This document shows positions 26,399-41,390 of a DNA stretch of 64,000 bases, in pieces. A program made the translations under genes and the position numbers. Position 1 is the first letter of the stretch. Every line of letters starts with the position of its first letter. The notes beneath the pieces are model-generated. The model had not been told where the DNA came from, did no database searches, and worked only from the letters and a program-made list of their open reading frames with translations. The stretch is from Jiella avicenniae (GTDB lineage: Bacteria > Pseudomonadota > Alphaproteobacteria > Rhizobiales > Rhizobiaceae): NCBI RefSeq assembly GCF_021390325.1, contig NZ_JAJUWU010000003.1:248001-312000 (forward strand), given 5' to 3'.

Positions 26399-27180
26399 GA
26401 CAGGGCGTCCTCGGTCGGCGAGCCGTCATAGAAGGCGCCGCCGGCGAAATAGCCGTTCAGGCGGTCTTCCTCGCGCATGGTGATCTGGTCGGGGTTGGCG
26501 AGTGCCGGCACCCGCGAGAACTGCGGCCGGGTCAGCGACGAGAAGCGGACGATGCGGCGGGCGGCCCTGATGTCGGCGAACGCGAAGGGAGCGAGCACGC
26601 GCCGTCCGCCGCTCTCGACATTCGCCTCGATCTCCAGATAGCGCGGGAAATATTCGTGGGCGTTGATCCAGACGTCGACGATCGTGCCGACCTCGAGGCC
26701 CTCGCGGCTCATCACGGTCATGCCGATCGGATCGGGATCGGTGCCCTCCAGCCGGTATTGGGGATGGTTGCGCATCGGCGTCAGCTTCAGCGAACCGTCG
26801 ACGGTGAGATCGGGCGTGTCGGCCTTCAGCGCATAGGACGCAGGGCCGATGCCATCGACCAGCGGATCTCCGCTCGGCATGATCGGAGAACCGGGAAACT
26901 CGTAGGCCGAAAAGGCGTTGAGCTCGCGCGGGACCTCCCCACGCGGCACCCTGGTCTCGCCGCCATGCATCAGCCGGAAGACCTTCGGCGACGGCAGCGG
27001 CGGGAAGCCGACCACCTGCACCCTGCCTCCGGTGCGTGTGGTTCGATCGCTCTCGAGCGGATAGCCCTCCCGCTTGTCCTCCCCGCGCAGGTAGTAGACG
27101 AGGCCGAGGAAGAACAGGAAAAACAGGATGACGAGCAGCAAGGGAATATCGAGCTGCTCCGTGAGGGCATAGGCTGGCAA
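26395..27180 (-). CDS. puhA: Photosynthetic reaction centre H subunit
   Basis: A 261-residue H subunit. A single N-terminal helix (PLLLVILFFLFFLGLVYYLR) is followed by the invariant REDKREGYPL-like segment (RGEDKREGYPLESD) and the cytoplasmic PRC-barrel (VGTIVDVWINAHEYFPRYLEI). TTG 27180 is chosen over GTG 27189. It gives the M-P-A opening typical of the family, and AAGGGAG lies 8 nt upstream, whereas the GTG would overlap that Shine-Dalgarno sequence. It sits between lhaA and puhB. Confidence 0.93.
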   Translation of the reverse strand: MPAYALTEQLDIPLLLVILFFLFFLGLVYYLRGEDKREGYPLESDRTTRTGGRVQVVGFPPLPSPKVFRLMHGGETRVPRGEVPRELNAFSAYEFPGSPIMPSGDPLVDGIGPASYALKADTPDLTVDGSLKLTPMRNHPQYRLEGTDPDPIGMTVMSREGLEVGTIVDVWINAHEYFPRYLEIEANVESGGRRVLAPFAFADIRAARRIVRFSSLTRPQFSRVPALANPDQITMREEDRLNGYFAGGAFYDGSPTEDALS

Positions 27181-27207
27181 GACACGCACTCCCTTCGTTT
27201 CGAGCGT

Positions 27208-28698
27208 CTAGTTCGGCAGGTCGGCGAGACCGAAGCGCGCCGCCGGCGCGGCCCTCGGTTCGATCCGACGCGGTTTGACCAGGGGTCCGAGGCAGACGAG
27301 CGCCCCAAAGACGAGAAAGACTTCGACCAGATAGACGACGCTGTATCCGCTGGCCGGGCCCTGAAAGGCCGAGCCGAGCCAGCCGGCATCGGCAAGTCCG
27401 GTGACGGCGTCGCGCAGGAATCCGCCGACGGCGACCGCAAGACCCAGCGCCACGGCCTGAACCGCGCTCCAGGCGCCCAGCGCCAGGCCGCCCCGGCCGT
27501 CGCTGACCATCGCCATGGCGGCGATCAGCATCGACACGGCGAAGAGGCCGCTGCCGAGGCCGATCATCGCCGTGCCGGCGGAAAACACGACGACCGAGCC
27601 GAAAGGCGCCGCCATGATGACTGCGGCAAAGCCCGGCAGGCCGAGCATCAGCCCGACGCCGGCGACGACGTAAGGGTTGCCGCCCCGGCCCATCAGCCGG
27701 GCGGAAACGAAATAGCCGGCGAGACTTCCGGCGGCGAACAATGCCGTCAGCAGTGTCGTCGACCCGACCCCCATGTGCAGCACCGAGCCGCCGTAAGGCT
27801 CGAGCAGGACGTCCTGCATGCCGAAGGCGGCGGTGCCGACGGCCAGCGACGCAAGGAGCCGGTCGAGCCCCTTTTGCCGGCGGAGCGCCTTCAGCGCCGC
27901 GCGGAAGGTTTCCCTGGCCTCGCCGGACGGAGCGAGATCGCGCCGGCGCGGTTCCTGCTTCCATACGGCGATGACGGTAAGCGCGACGGTGAGCATCGCC
28001 GAGCCCTTCAGGACCTCGATCAACTTCAGCGGCGAAAAGTCCGAGAGCATGCGCCCGATGACGATCGCACCGGCGACCATGCCGACGAGCAGCATGGTAT
28101 AGAGCATGGCGACGACCCGCGGGCGCTTGTCCGCCGGGGCGAGGTCGGTGGCGAGCGCCAGACCGGCAGTCTGGACGGTATGGAGGCCGAAGCCGGTCAT
28201 CAGGAAGGCGAGCGTCATGCCCACCTCGCCGTAGATCACCGTTCCCGGCCGGGCCTCGGCGATGATCAACAGCGAGATCGGCATCAGAGCGAGCCCGCCG
28301 AACTGGGTCAGCGCGCCGAACCAGATGTAGGGAACCCGGCGCCAGCCGAGATAGGAGCGATGCGTATCGGACTTGTGGCCGATCAGCGCCCGGGCGGGCG
28401 CCGCAACCAGCGGCAGCGCCATGGCGACGGCGATGATCGAGACGGGAATGCCGAGTTCGATCGCCATCACGCGATTGAGCGTGCCGCCGAGCAGCACCAT
28501 GGTGATGCCGACCGACACCTGGAACAGCGACAGGCGGAACAGCCTGGCGAGCGGCAGATCCGTCGACGCCGCGTCGGCGAACGGCATGATCGACATGATG
28601 AAGCGGCTCATCTGCGCCCGCGCCGCCGCTTCACGCGCCGACATCGGGGCGCGGACGGCGCCCGCCAAAGCCCGTTTGCGTCGCCGAAGGAGCCTCAT
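27208..28698 (-). CDS. lhaA: Light-harvesting complex assembly protein LhaA (PucC family)
   Basis: A 496-residue, 12-helix major-facilitator-like protein of the PucC/LhaA family, which assists insertion of LH1 or delivery of bacteriochlorophyll. Family segments include TLNRVMAIELGIPVSIIA, ARALIGHKSDTHRSYLGWRRVPYIW, AFGMQDVLLEPYGGSVL and GAWSAVQA. The start overlaps the bchM stop (ATGA). It is paralogous to bch2 at 41391-42731 in this window. Confidence 0.95.
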   Translation of the reverse strand: MRLLRRRKRALAGAVRAPMSAREAAARAQMSRFIMSIMPFADAASTDLPLARLFRLSLFQVSVGITMVLLGGTLNRVMAIELGIPVSIIAVAMALPLVAAPARALIGHKSDTHRSYLGWRRVPYIWFGALTQFGGLALMPISLLIIAEARPGTVIYGEVGMTLAFLMTGFGLHTVQTAGLALATDLAPADKRPRVVAMLYTMLLVGMVAGAIVIGRMLSDFSPLKLIEVLKGSAMLTVALTVIAVWKQEPRRRDLAPSGEARETFRAALKALRRQKGLDRLLASLAVGTAAFGMQDVLLEPYGGSVLHMGVGSTTLLTALFAAGSLAGYFVSARLMGRGGNPYVVAGVGLMLGLPGFAAVIMAAPFGSVVVFSAGTAMIGLGSGLFAVSMLIAAMAMVSDGRGGLALGAWSAVQAVALGLAVAVGGFLRDAVTGLADAGWLGSAFQGPASGYSVVYLVEVFLVFGALVCLGPLVKPRRIEPRAAPAARFGLADLPN

Positions 28699-29399
28699 GA
28701 CCGGACGAGCTCCATGCCGTGGGACTTGTAGAAGCCGCTGGTCACCCGACGCTGGCGCTCAAGGCTCCAGCCGGCCAGACCGGGATGACGGTCCAGGCGC
28801 TCGCCGAAACGGTCGGTCGCGACGGGAACGATGGCCGGCGCCCGGTCGCCGCGCGGAAACAGCCGGCCGGCCCGGTGCATCAGGGCCAGCATCGCCGTCT
28901 TCGGCGCGATGGTACAGGCGATCGAGTGGTCGGTTCGGGCCGCGAGCGTCGCGAGAGCGGCGGCGGCGTCGGCCGGCTCGTAATGGATGAGGGAGTCCAT
29001 CAGGACGACATGGTCGAATCGGTCGTGCGAGGATGCCAGCATGTCCCCGGCTTCGAAATGCGCGGCGTGGCCGACGCCCGCCAGTCGGGCGAGATCGCGC
29101 GCATGGGAAATCAGGGTCGGCGAAAGATCGATGCCGACGACATCCGCGCCCCGCGCCGCGAGCGCGATCGACAGTGCCCCGGTTCCGCAGCCGGCGTCGA
29201 GCACCCTCGTACCGCTCAGGTCATCCGGCAGCAGCGAGAGAAGAAACGCCCGCATCTCTTCGCGGCCGGCGCGCACGCTGGCCCGGATACGGCCGAGCGG
29301 CGCGTCGGAGGTGAGCTTCTTCCAGGCATCGGCGGCGGTGCGATCGAAATAGGTCTCGATCTCGCCGCGCCGGATCTCGTAGGTGGCAACGTCGCTCAT
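28695..29399 (-). CDS. bchM: Mg-protoporphyrin IX O-methyltransferase
   Basis: A 234-residue SAM-dependent methyltransferase that makes the Mg-protoporphyrin monomethyl ester, the substrate of AcsF. The SAM site is VLDAGCGTGALSIALAARGADVVGIDLSP. The family C-terminus is recognisable (RVTSGFYKSHGMELVRS). ATG 29399 (MSDVATYEIRRGEIETYFDR) starts 8 nt after the bchL stop; four more residues are possible upstream. Confidence 0.95.
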   Translation of the reverse strand: MSDVATYEIRRGEIETYFDRTAADAWKKLTSDAPLGRIRASVRAGREEMRAFLLSLLPDDLSGTRVLDAGCGTGALSIALAARGADVVGIDLSPTLISHARDLARLAGVGHAAHFEAGDMLASSHDRFDHVVLMDSLIHYEPADAAAALATLAARTDHSIACTIAPKTAMLALMHRAGRLFPRGDRAPAIVPVATDRFGERLDRHPGLAGWSLERQRRVTSGFYKSHGMELVRS

Positions 29400-29407
29400 C
29401 GCCCGCC

Positions 29408-34036
<4,629 letters not shown>

Positions 34037-34065
<29 letters not shown>

Positions 34066-35926
34066 AGAGCGTCTCCACGGTGATCTCTGAAAGACCCCGT
34101 TCGAGGGCGAATTTTTCGGTATTCCGGCGGGCCTTTCCCCGCACGAAGAAGGGGATCTTCTTCAGCTCCACCTCGGCTTCGTTGAGCCAGTCGAGGTTGA
34201 TCGGATTGCCGTCGGCCGAGGCCCCCACCCGCGTCGCGGGAGGAACGGCCGGTGGCGTGGCGAAGGTGGTGGTAGCGCGCTCGGGCTCGGTCGAAATCCG
34301 GGAGCCGGCCCCGAGATGGGAGGGCCGCGCATCGTCGTGGAACTCGAAATCGTCCCGGAACATGCCGAGGAGATGCTCCTCAAGCCCCATCACCAGCGGA
34401 TGGACCCAGGTATCCCAGAGGACGTTGGCGCCTTCGAAGCCCATCTGCGGCGAGTAGCGCGCCGGATAATCCTGAACGTGGACGGGAGCTGAAATGACGG
34501 CGCAGGCGACGCCGAGCCGCTTGGCGATGTGCCGCTCCATCTGGGTGCCGAGGACGAGTTCCGGCTGGACCGCGGCGATCGCCTCTTCGACGTCGAGATA
34601 GTCGTCCGAGATCAGCGGCTCGACGCCGTACGCCTTGGCGGCGGCCCGGATGTCGCGCGCGAACTCGCGCGAATAGGTGCCGAGGCCGCAAAGCGTGAAG
34701 CCGAACTCCTCGGTCGCGACCCGGGCTGCAGCGAGCGCGTGGGTGGCGTCGCCGAAGACGAAGACGCGCTTGCCGGTCAGATAGTTGGAATCGACCGACC
34801 GGGAGAACCAGGGAAGGTTCGAGCGGGGTGCGACACCCGTCGCCGCCGCCTCCGGCAATCCTGCAAGCCGGCGCACTTCGGCGACGAAATCCCGCGTCGC
34901 GCCATGGCCGATCGGCACGACGGTGGTGAACGCTTGGCCGAAGGTCCGCTTCAGCCATTTCGCCGCGACGCCGGCGATCTCGGGATAAAGGACGACGTTG
35001 AAGTCGGCCTCGTCGAGCCGCCCGATGTCGGCGGGCGAGGCGCCGAGCGGCGCGACGACGTTCACGACGACGCCGATCTCGCCGAGCAACTTGCGGATCT
35101 CGGCGACGTCGTCGCGATGGCGGAAGCCGAGGGCCGTGGGGCCGAGGATGTTGCAGGTCGGGCGGCGTGCTTCGCGCGGCCCGAAATTCGCGGCTTCGCC
35201 GTGTGCGTCGGCCGCTCTCTTCTCTGGTTCGGCGGAAGAGTCGATGCCGGCGTCACCCCCCTCTGCCCTGCCGGGCATCTCCCCCACAAGGGGGGAGATT
35301 GACCCCGCTTTTGCGCCGAGGCCACTCTGAGACGCTGGGTCTTGCGTTTCCGACGACGCACCAGGCGAGGCATCGAAACCGCCGACCTCCCCCCTTGAGG
35401 GGGAGATGCCGGCAGGCAGAGGGGGGTGCCCCGGCACGGCATTGGCAGGAATGGCGCCTGCGGCATCGCCGACCTGCGGGTGAACCGGGGCGGCCAGCGT
35501 CCGGACGATCTGATAAAACGTCTCCGCGGCGCCCCAGTTTTCCTTGCGCTGGTAGGAGGGCAGCTCCAGCGGGATGACCGGCACCGGCAGGTTCGCCGCC
35601 TTGGCGAGGCCAGCCGGATCGTCCTGGATCAGCTCGGCCGTGCAGGAGGCGCCGACCAGCATCGCCTGCGGCTGAAACCGCTCATAAGCATCCTTCAGCG
35701 TCCGCTGGAACAGGGCCGCCGTGTCGGTGCCGAGATCGCGGGCCTCGAAGGTCGTGTAGGTCACCGGCGGGCGCTTGTCGCGGCGCTCGATCATGGTGAA
35801 GAGGAGGTCCGCATAGGTGTCGCCCTGGGGGGCATGGAGAACGTAATGGACGCCTTCCATCGCGGTGGCGACGCGCATCGCCCCCACATGCGGCGGCCCC
35901 TCATAGGTCCAGACGGTGAGTTGCAT
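34037..35926 (-). CDS. bchB: Dark-operative protochlorophyllide reductase subunit B, with in-frame repeat insertion
   Basis: A 629-residue subunit, about 100 residues longer than usual BchB. The cluster ligand Asp36 (HAPQGD) is conserved, as are [35 protein letters not shown] and [17 protein letters not shown]. Between the last two blocks, where BchB normally has a short variable linker, residues about 167-224 are encoded by a palindromic repeat element (see 35255-35427). This adds a Pro/Gly/Ser-rich stretch ([13 protein letters not shown] ... [15 protein letters not shown]). The frame is kept, and both halves look intact, so the protein is probably functional. The C-terminus ([10 protein letters not shown]) overlaps bchH. 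Confidence 0.95.
35255..35427. repeat. Palindromic repeat element inside bchB
   Basis: About 173 bp with terminal inverted repeats of roughly 40 bp. The left arm (35255-35296) reads ACCCCCCTCTGCC..TGCCGG..CATCTCCCCC and the right arm (35388-35427) is its near-perfect reverse complement. Each arm also contains an internal CCCCC/GGGGG hairpin. The 'CCCCCTCTGCC...CATCTCCCC' style matches dispersed palindromes of Hyphomicrobiales (RIME-like). It is translated in frame as part of BchB. Confidence 0.85.
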
Positions 35927-35937
35927 GGCCGCCTCCC

Positions 35938-37831
<1,894 letters not shown>

Positions 37832-38008
37832 TCGAGAGAAATTTACGGTTTCGTTCCGCCTATGATTTTATCTCCGCGCGGCGGATTGCAATCGTTCCAA
37901 CTTTGGAGGAAGCTTCGTGGGTAAAGATCGCCGAACACACGCAGGCGCCGCGCTGACAGCGCGTTTCGGGCGCGGTGGAGACAGGCGACGATCTGGGAGG
38001 GGAGATCA

Positions 38009-38872
38009 ATGGCAGACATCCCCCAAGCGGCAGAACGACCTCACGGAGACCTTCAGCCTCACTTCGATCGGGGCCAGGTGTCAACTCGCGCTTACACAGC
38101 CGGTGAGGAGGACTGGCGATACCGCCTGTCCGAGGCCATCGTGGCAAAGGTGATTCCGAGCCTCTACGCCGCGCATGGCGAAGCCGGTCCACTCAACCAG
38201 AGATCGACGTCCACGGGGGAGATTCATCGGCGCATCGAAGCCGAGCGCTTTCTGGGTCTCGTTCTCTCGGACAGTCCGGAAGCCCAGTGGCGCCATCTCC
38301 TCGACCTCCAGGCCGCCGGCATGGATCTCGAAACGCTGCTGATGGAAATCATGGCGCCCGCCATTCGCGAACTCGGCGAGATGTGGCTGAACGACCGGAT
38401 GAGCTTCGTCGAGGTCACGACGAAGTCGGCCCGGCTGCAACACATGATTCGTTCGCTCGGCCGGCCCGACTCGTTCCAGATGACGGATGGGCGCGCCAGC
38501 GTGTTGTTGGCGGCGGCGCCCGGGGAACAACATACCTTCGGCCTGTTCGTCCTGGCCGAACTCTTCCTCGCCGCCGGCTGGAGCGTTTCGCTCGAAGCCA
38601 ATTCCAGCCTCGACGTCTTGTGCGAACTCGCCGAAAGCCGCCGCTACGATGCGATCGGCATGAGCGTCGGCAGCGAGCGGTTCCTGCCGCCCGTGCGCGA
38701 GCAGGTCGCGGCGTTGCGCCAGGCAACCGGATCGCAAACAAGTCGCATCTTTCTCGGCGGATGGGCTTTCACCGTCGCGGGACAATCGTTAGATGACTAC
38801 GGGGCCGATCTCGTCGCAGTAGACGGGCGCAGTGCAGTCGAACGGGCGGAAACGCTACTGATCGATCGCTGA
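38009..38872 (+). CDS. aerR: B12-domain antirepressor AerR/PpaA
   Basis: A 287-residue regulator of the AerR/PpaA family, which binds cobalamin and modulates PpsR/CrtJ. A helical N-terminal region (LLDLQAAGMDLETLLMEIMAPAIRELGEMW) is followed by a cobalamin-binding-like Rossmann domain from about residue 165 (LLAAAPGEQHTFGLFVLAELFLAAGWSV). The classic DxHxxG of B12 enzymes is absent; a His in GEQHTFG is the candidate axial ligand. A good ribosome binding site (GGGAGGGGAG) precedes ATG 38009. It lies 63 bp upstream of ppsR, as in other purple bacteria. Confidence 0.9.
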   Translation: MADIPQAAERPHGDLQPHFDRGQVSTRAYTAGEEDWRYRLSEAIVAKVIPSLYAAHGEAGPLNQRSTSTGEIHRRIEAERFLGLVLSDSPEAQWRHLLDLQAAGMDLETLLMEIMAPAIRELGEMWLNDRMSFVEVTTKSARLQHMIRSLGRPDSFQMTDGRASVLLAAAPGEQHTFGLFVLAELFLAAGWSVSLEANSSLDVLCELAESRRYDAIGMSVGSERFLPPVREQVAALRQATGSQTSRIFLGGWAFTVAGQSLDDYGADLVAVDGRSAVERAETLLIDR

Positions 38873-38935
38873 GACGCTGCGCAGACGATTTCGGAACCGA
38901 ACGGGGGGGACGGACGAGAGATAGGTGCCCTGAGG

Positions 38936-40363
38936 ATGGAACATCCGAGCACTGGCCGGCAGTTTTCCGACCCGAGCCGTTCGTTTGCGAATCTCGAAGC
39001 CGCCCTCGTTGCGACGATGGTGACCTCGGCGACCGACGTCGCCCTGCTTCTCGATCGTTCCGGAACGATCGTCGACGTCGCGATGCGCGAGCCCGATCTC
39101 TTCGGGTCGGTCGAAAAGGCCTGGATCGGCAAGAGCTTCGTCGACGTCGTCACGGTGGAGAGCCGGCAGAAGGTCGAGCGCATGCTCGCCGAGGGTCCCG
39201 ACCAGGACTCACCGGCCCGGCGCGAGATCAACCATCCGATAGCGAACGGCTCCGATCTGCCGATCAGCTATTCGCTGCTGCGTTTGACCCAGAACGGCAT
39301 GCGTCTCGCCCTCGGGCGTGATCTGCGGACGATGGCGGCCCTGCAGCAGAATCTCGTCGAGACGCAGCTCGCGCTCGAAACCGACTATGCCCGCCTGCGC
39401 AGTACCGAAACGCAATATCGCGTTCTGTTCGATACGGCAGTCGAACCGATTCTGCTCGTCGACGCTGCGGCACGACGCATCATCGACGCCAATCTCGCTG
39501 CGCGTCAGCGTCTCGAAAAGGACGGCAGGCGGATCGTCGGAGCGCCGCTGTCGAGCGTCTTCGGCCAGGCCAGCCAGGGGGACGTCGAGGCGTTGATCGC
39601 GGCGGCTCGCCGGTCCGGCGAGTCGGAGAGCGCCGAACTCGTTCTGGCCGGCGGCGAAGACGCGGTCGCCGTGGTGATCCGCTTTTATCGTCAGCATGGC
39701 AGCAGCCGCATCATTCTGCGTCTGGCGGGCGACGAGGGAGCCGGGAAGCGGGAAATCGGCGACGATCTCGTCGCAAGGCTGGGCCGGGCCTCGCCGGACG
39801 CCATCGCCGTCGTCGGCCCCGACCGGGCGGTGCTGGAGGTCAACGAGAGCTTCCTCGACCTCACCGAAATCGCCAGCCGCAGCCAAGTGGTCGGTCGCCC
39901 GTTGGACGAGATACTCGGGCGGCGGGGCGTCGAACTCGGCATCCTGATGAAGGCGATCGACGGCGAGGGCTTCGTCCGCAATTTCGCCACCCATCTCAAC
40001 ACCCGCTACGGCGGGGTCGTCGACGTGGACGTCAGCGGCTCGGCGATCACCAAGGGCGACCGGCGCTTCTACGGCTTCTCGATCCGCGAGACGTCGCGCG
40101 TGTCGGCAAGGCCCGCGACCTCCGAACCCTTCCGCTCGGCCAACGACATGACCGGGCTCGTCGGCCGCGTGCCGCTGCGCGAGATCATCCGCGAGACCGC
40201 GGACATCATCGAACAGCTCTGCATCGAGGCCGCCCTCGAACTGACCCGCAACAATCGGGCCTCGGCCGCCGAAATGCTCGGTCTCAGCCGGCAGAGCCTT
40301 TATTCCAAGCTGCGGCGCCACAACATTTCCGGCAATTTCTCCGAAAGCGACGAAACCCATTGA
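38936..40363 (+). CDS. ppsR: Photosynthesis repressor PpsR/CrtJ
   Basis: A 475-residue redox-responsive repressor of bch, crt and puc genes. It has an N-terminal domain, two PAS domains (about 160-270 and 285-400) joined by a Gln-containing helix, and a C-terminal Fis-type helix-turn-helix (TRNNRASAAEMLGLSRQSLYSKLRRH). The only cysteine is C429, in EQLCIEAALEL at the start of the HTH, equivalent to the redox-sensitive Cys420 of CrtJ. The second Cys of the disulfide model is missing. Operators fitting its consensus are found at bchF and bchG. Confidence 0.95.
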   Translation: MEHPSTGRQFSDPSRSFANLEAALVATMVTSATDVALLLDRSGTIVDVAMREPDLFGSVEKAWIGKSFVDVVTVESRQKVERMLAEGPDQDSPARREINHPIANGSDLPISYSLLRLTQNGMRLALGRDLRTMAALQQNLVETQLALETDYARLRSTETQYRVLFDTAVEPILLVDAAARRIIDANLAARQRLEKDGRRIVGAPLSSVFGQASQGDVEALIAAARRSGESESAELVLAGGEDAVAVVIRFYRQHGSSRIILRLAGDEGAGKREIGDDLVARLGRASPDAIAVVGPDRAVLEVNESFLDLTEIASRSQVVGRPLDEILGRRGVELGILMKAIDGEGFVRNFATHLNTRYGGVVDVDVSGSAITKGDRRFYGFSIRETSRVSARPATSEPFRSANDMTGLVGRVPLREIIRETADIIEQLCIEAALELTRNNRASAAEMLGLSRQSLYSKLRRHNISGNFSESDETH

Positions 40364-40422
40364 AAGGATCGCGGCGGACCTTCGTCGCCGTCGACGGGCA
40401 CATGTCGGCCATGACACCGAAG

Positions 40423-40440
40423 TGTCAAAATTTGTTGACA
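40423..40440. promoter_or_regulatory. PpsR/CrtJ operator at bchG
   Basis: TGTCAAAATTTGTTGACA is a perfect match to TGT-N12-ACA and to the extended TGTC-N10-GACA form. Its last six bases are the bchG -35 box, so bound repressor would block RNA polymerase. An imperfect TGT-N8-ACA lies just upstream (40403-40416). Confidence 0.85.
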
Positions 40441-40463
40441 CTCGTTCCCGCCCCGCCTAGCCT
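40435..40463 (+). promoter_or_regulatory. bchG promoter
   Basis: TTGACA (40435-40440), 17-nt spacer, TAGCCT (40458-40463). The expected start of transcription is 40470, the A of the bchG ATG. There is no room for a Shine-Dalgarno sequence. Geometry is identical to the bchF promoter. Confidence 0.7.
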
Positions 40464-40469
40464 CCCGTC

Positions 40470-41387
40470 ATGAGCCGCTTGATCGCAGACACCCCGGCCG
40501 GCATGCGACCGATCGTTTCGGCCGGGATCGAATTGTTGAAGCCGATCACCTGGTTCGCGCCCATGTGGGCCTTCGGCTGCGGAGCGATCTCGGCCCGTTA
40601 CATGGCCGAGCCGGATCGTCAGACCATCTGGATCGTCTTGGCCGGAATCGTGCTCGCCGGGCCGCTGCTCTGCGGTGCGAGCCAGGTTGTCAACGACTGG
40701 TTCGACCGCCACGTCGACGCGATCAACGAGCCGAACCGGCCGATCCCCTCGGGGCGGATGCCGGGCCGCTCGGCGCTTTATCTGGCGATCGCCTGGACGG
40801 CGTTGGCGCTGGCGGTCGCCTTCGCGCTGGGGCCGTGGGTCGGCCTCGCCTCCGCCCTCGGCTGTCTGCTCTCCTTCGCCTACAGCGCGCCGCCGCTGCG
40901 GCTGAAACGCAATGGCTGGTGGGGCAATGCCGCCGTCGCCTTCGCTTACGAAGGGCTCGCCTGGTTCACCGGCGCCGCCGTCGTCGCCGGTGGTCTTCCC
41001 GACGCCGAGATCGTCTTCGTCGCCTATCTCTACAGCATCGGCGCCCATGGGATCATGACGCTCAACGACTTCAAGGCCATCGAGGGCGACGTCGCGCTCG
41101 GCGTCCGCTCCCTGCCGGTCCAGTACGGTGCGAGGGCCGCGGCGCTGATCGCATGTTTCGTGATGGCGCTGCCGCAACTTCTCGTCGCCATCCTCCTCGC
41201 CGCCTGGGGCGCGCCGCTCTACGGCCTCGCCATCCTCGTCCTTCTCGCCGGACAGGCGATGCTGATGCGCCGTTTCGTCGCCGATCCGCGCGGCCGGGCG
41301 CCCTGGTACAATGCCACCGGCACCAGCCTCTACGTCCTCGGCATGATGGTCGCCGCCTTCGCACTCGGCGGCATCGTCGGGAGCTAG
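40470..41387 (+). CDS. bchG: Bacteriochlorophyll synthase (geranylgeranyl transferase)
   Basis: A 305-residue UbiA-family membrane enzyme that attaches geranylgeranyl or phytyl diphosphate to bacteriochlorophyllide a. The prenyl-diphosphate motif is NDWFDRHVDAINEPNRPIPSG, and the second Asp-rich region is HGIMTLNDFKAIEGD. Eight to nine helices are expected. It begins the bchG-bch2-bchP operon and is probably translated from a leaderless transcript. Confidence 0.96.
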   Translation: MSRLIADTPAGMRPIVSAGIELLKPITWFAPMWAFGCGAISARYMAEPDRQTIWIVLAGIVLAGPLLCGASQVVNDWFDRHVDAINEPNRPIPSGRMPGRSALYLAIAWTALALAVAFALGPWVGLASALGCLLSFAYSAPPLRLKRNGWWGNAAVAFAYEGLAWFTGAAVVAGGLPDAEIVFVAYLYSIGAHGIMTLNDFKAIEGDVALGVRSLPVQYGARAAALIACFVMALPQLLVAILLAAWGAPLYGLAILVLLAGQAMLMRRFVADPRGRAPWYNATGTSLYVLGMMVAAFALGGIVGS

Positions 41388-41390
41388 ACG

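Noticed and set aside
27181-27189. GTG 27189 as the puhA start
   Set aside because: It would overlap the Shine-Dalgarno sequence; TTG 27180 has better spacing and gives the family's M-P-A opening.
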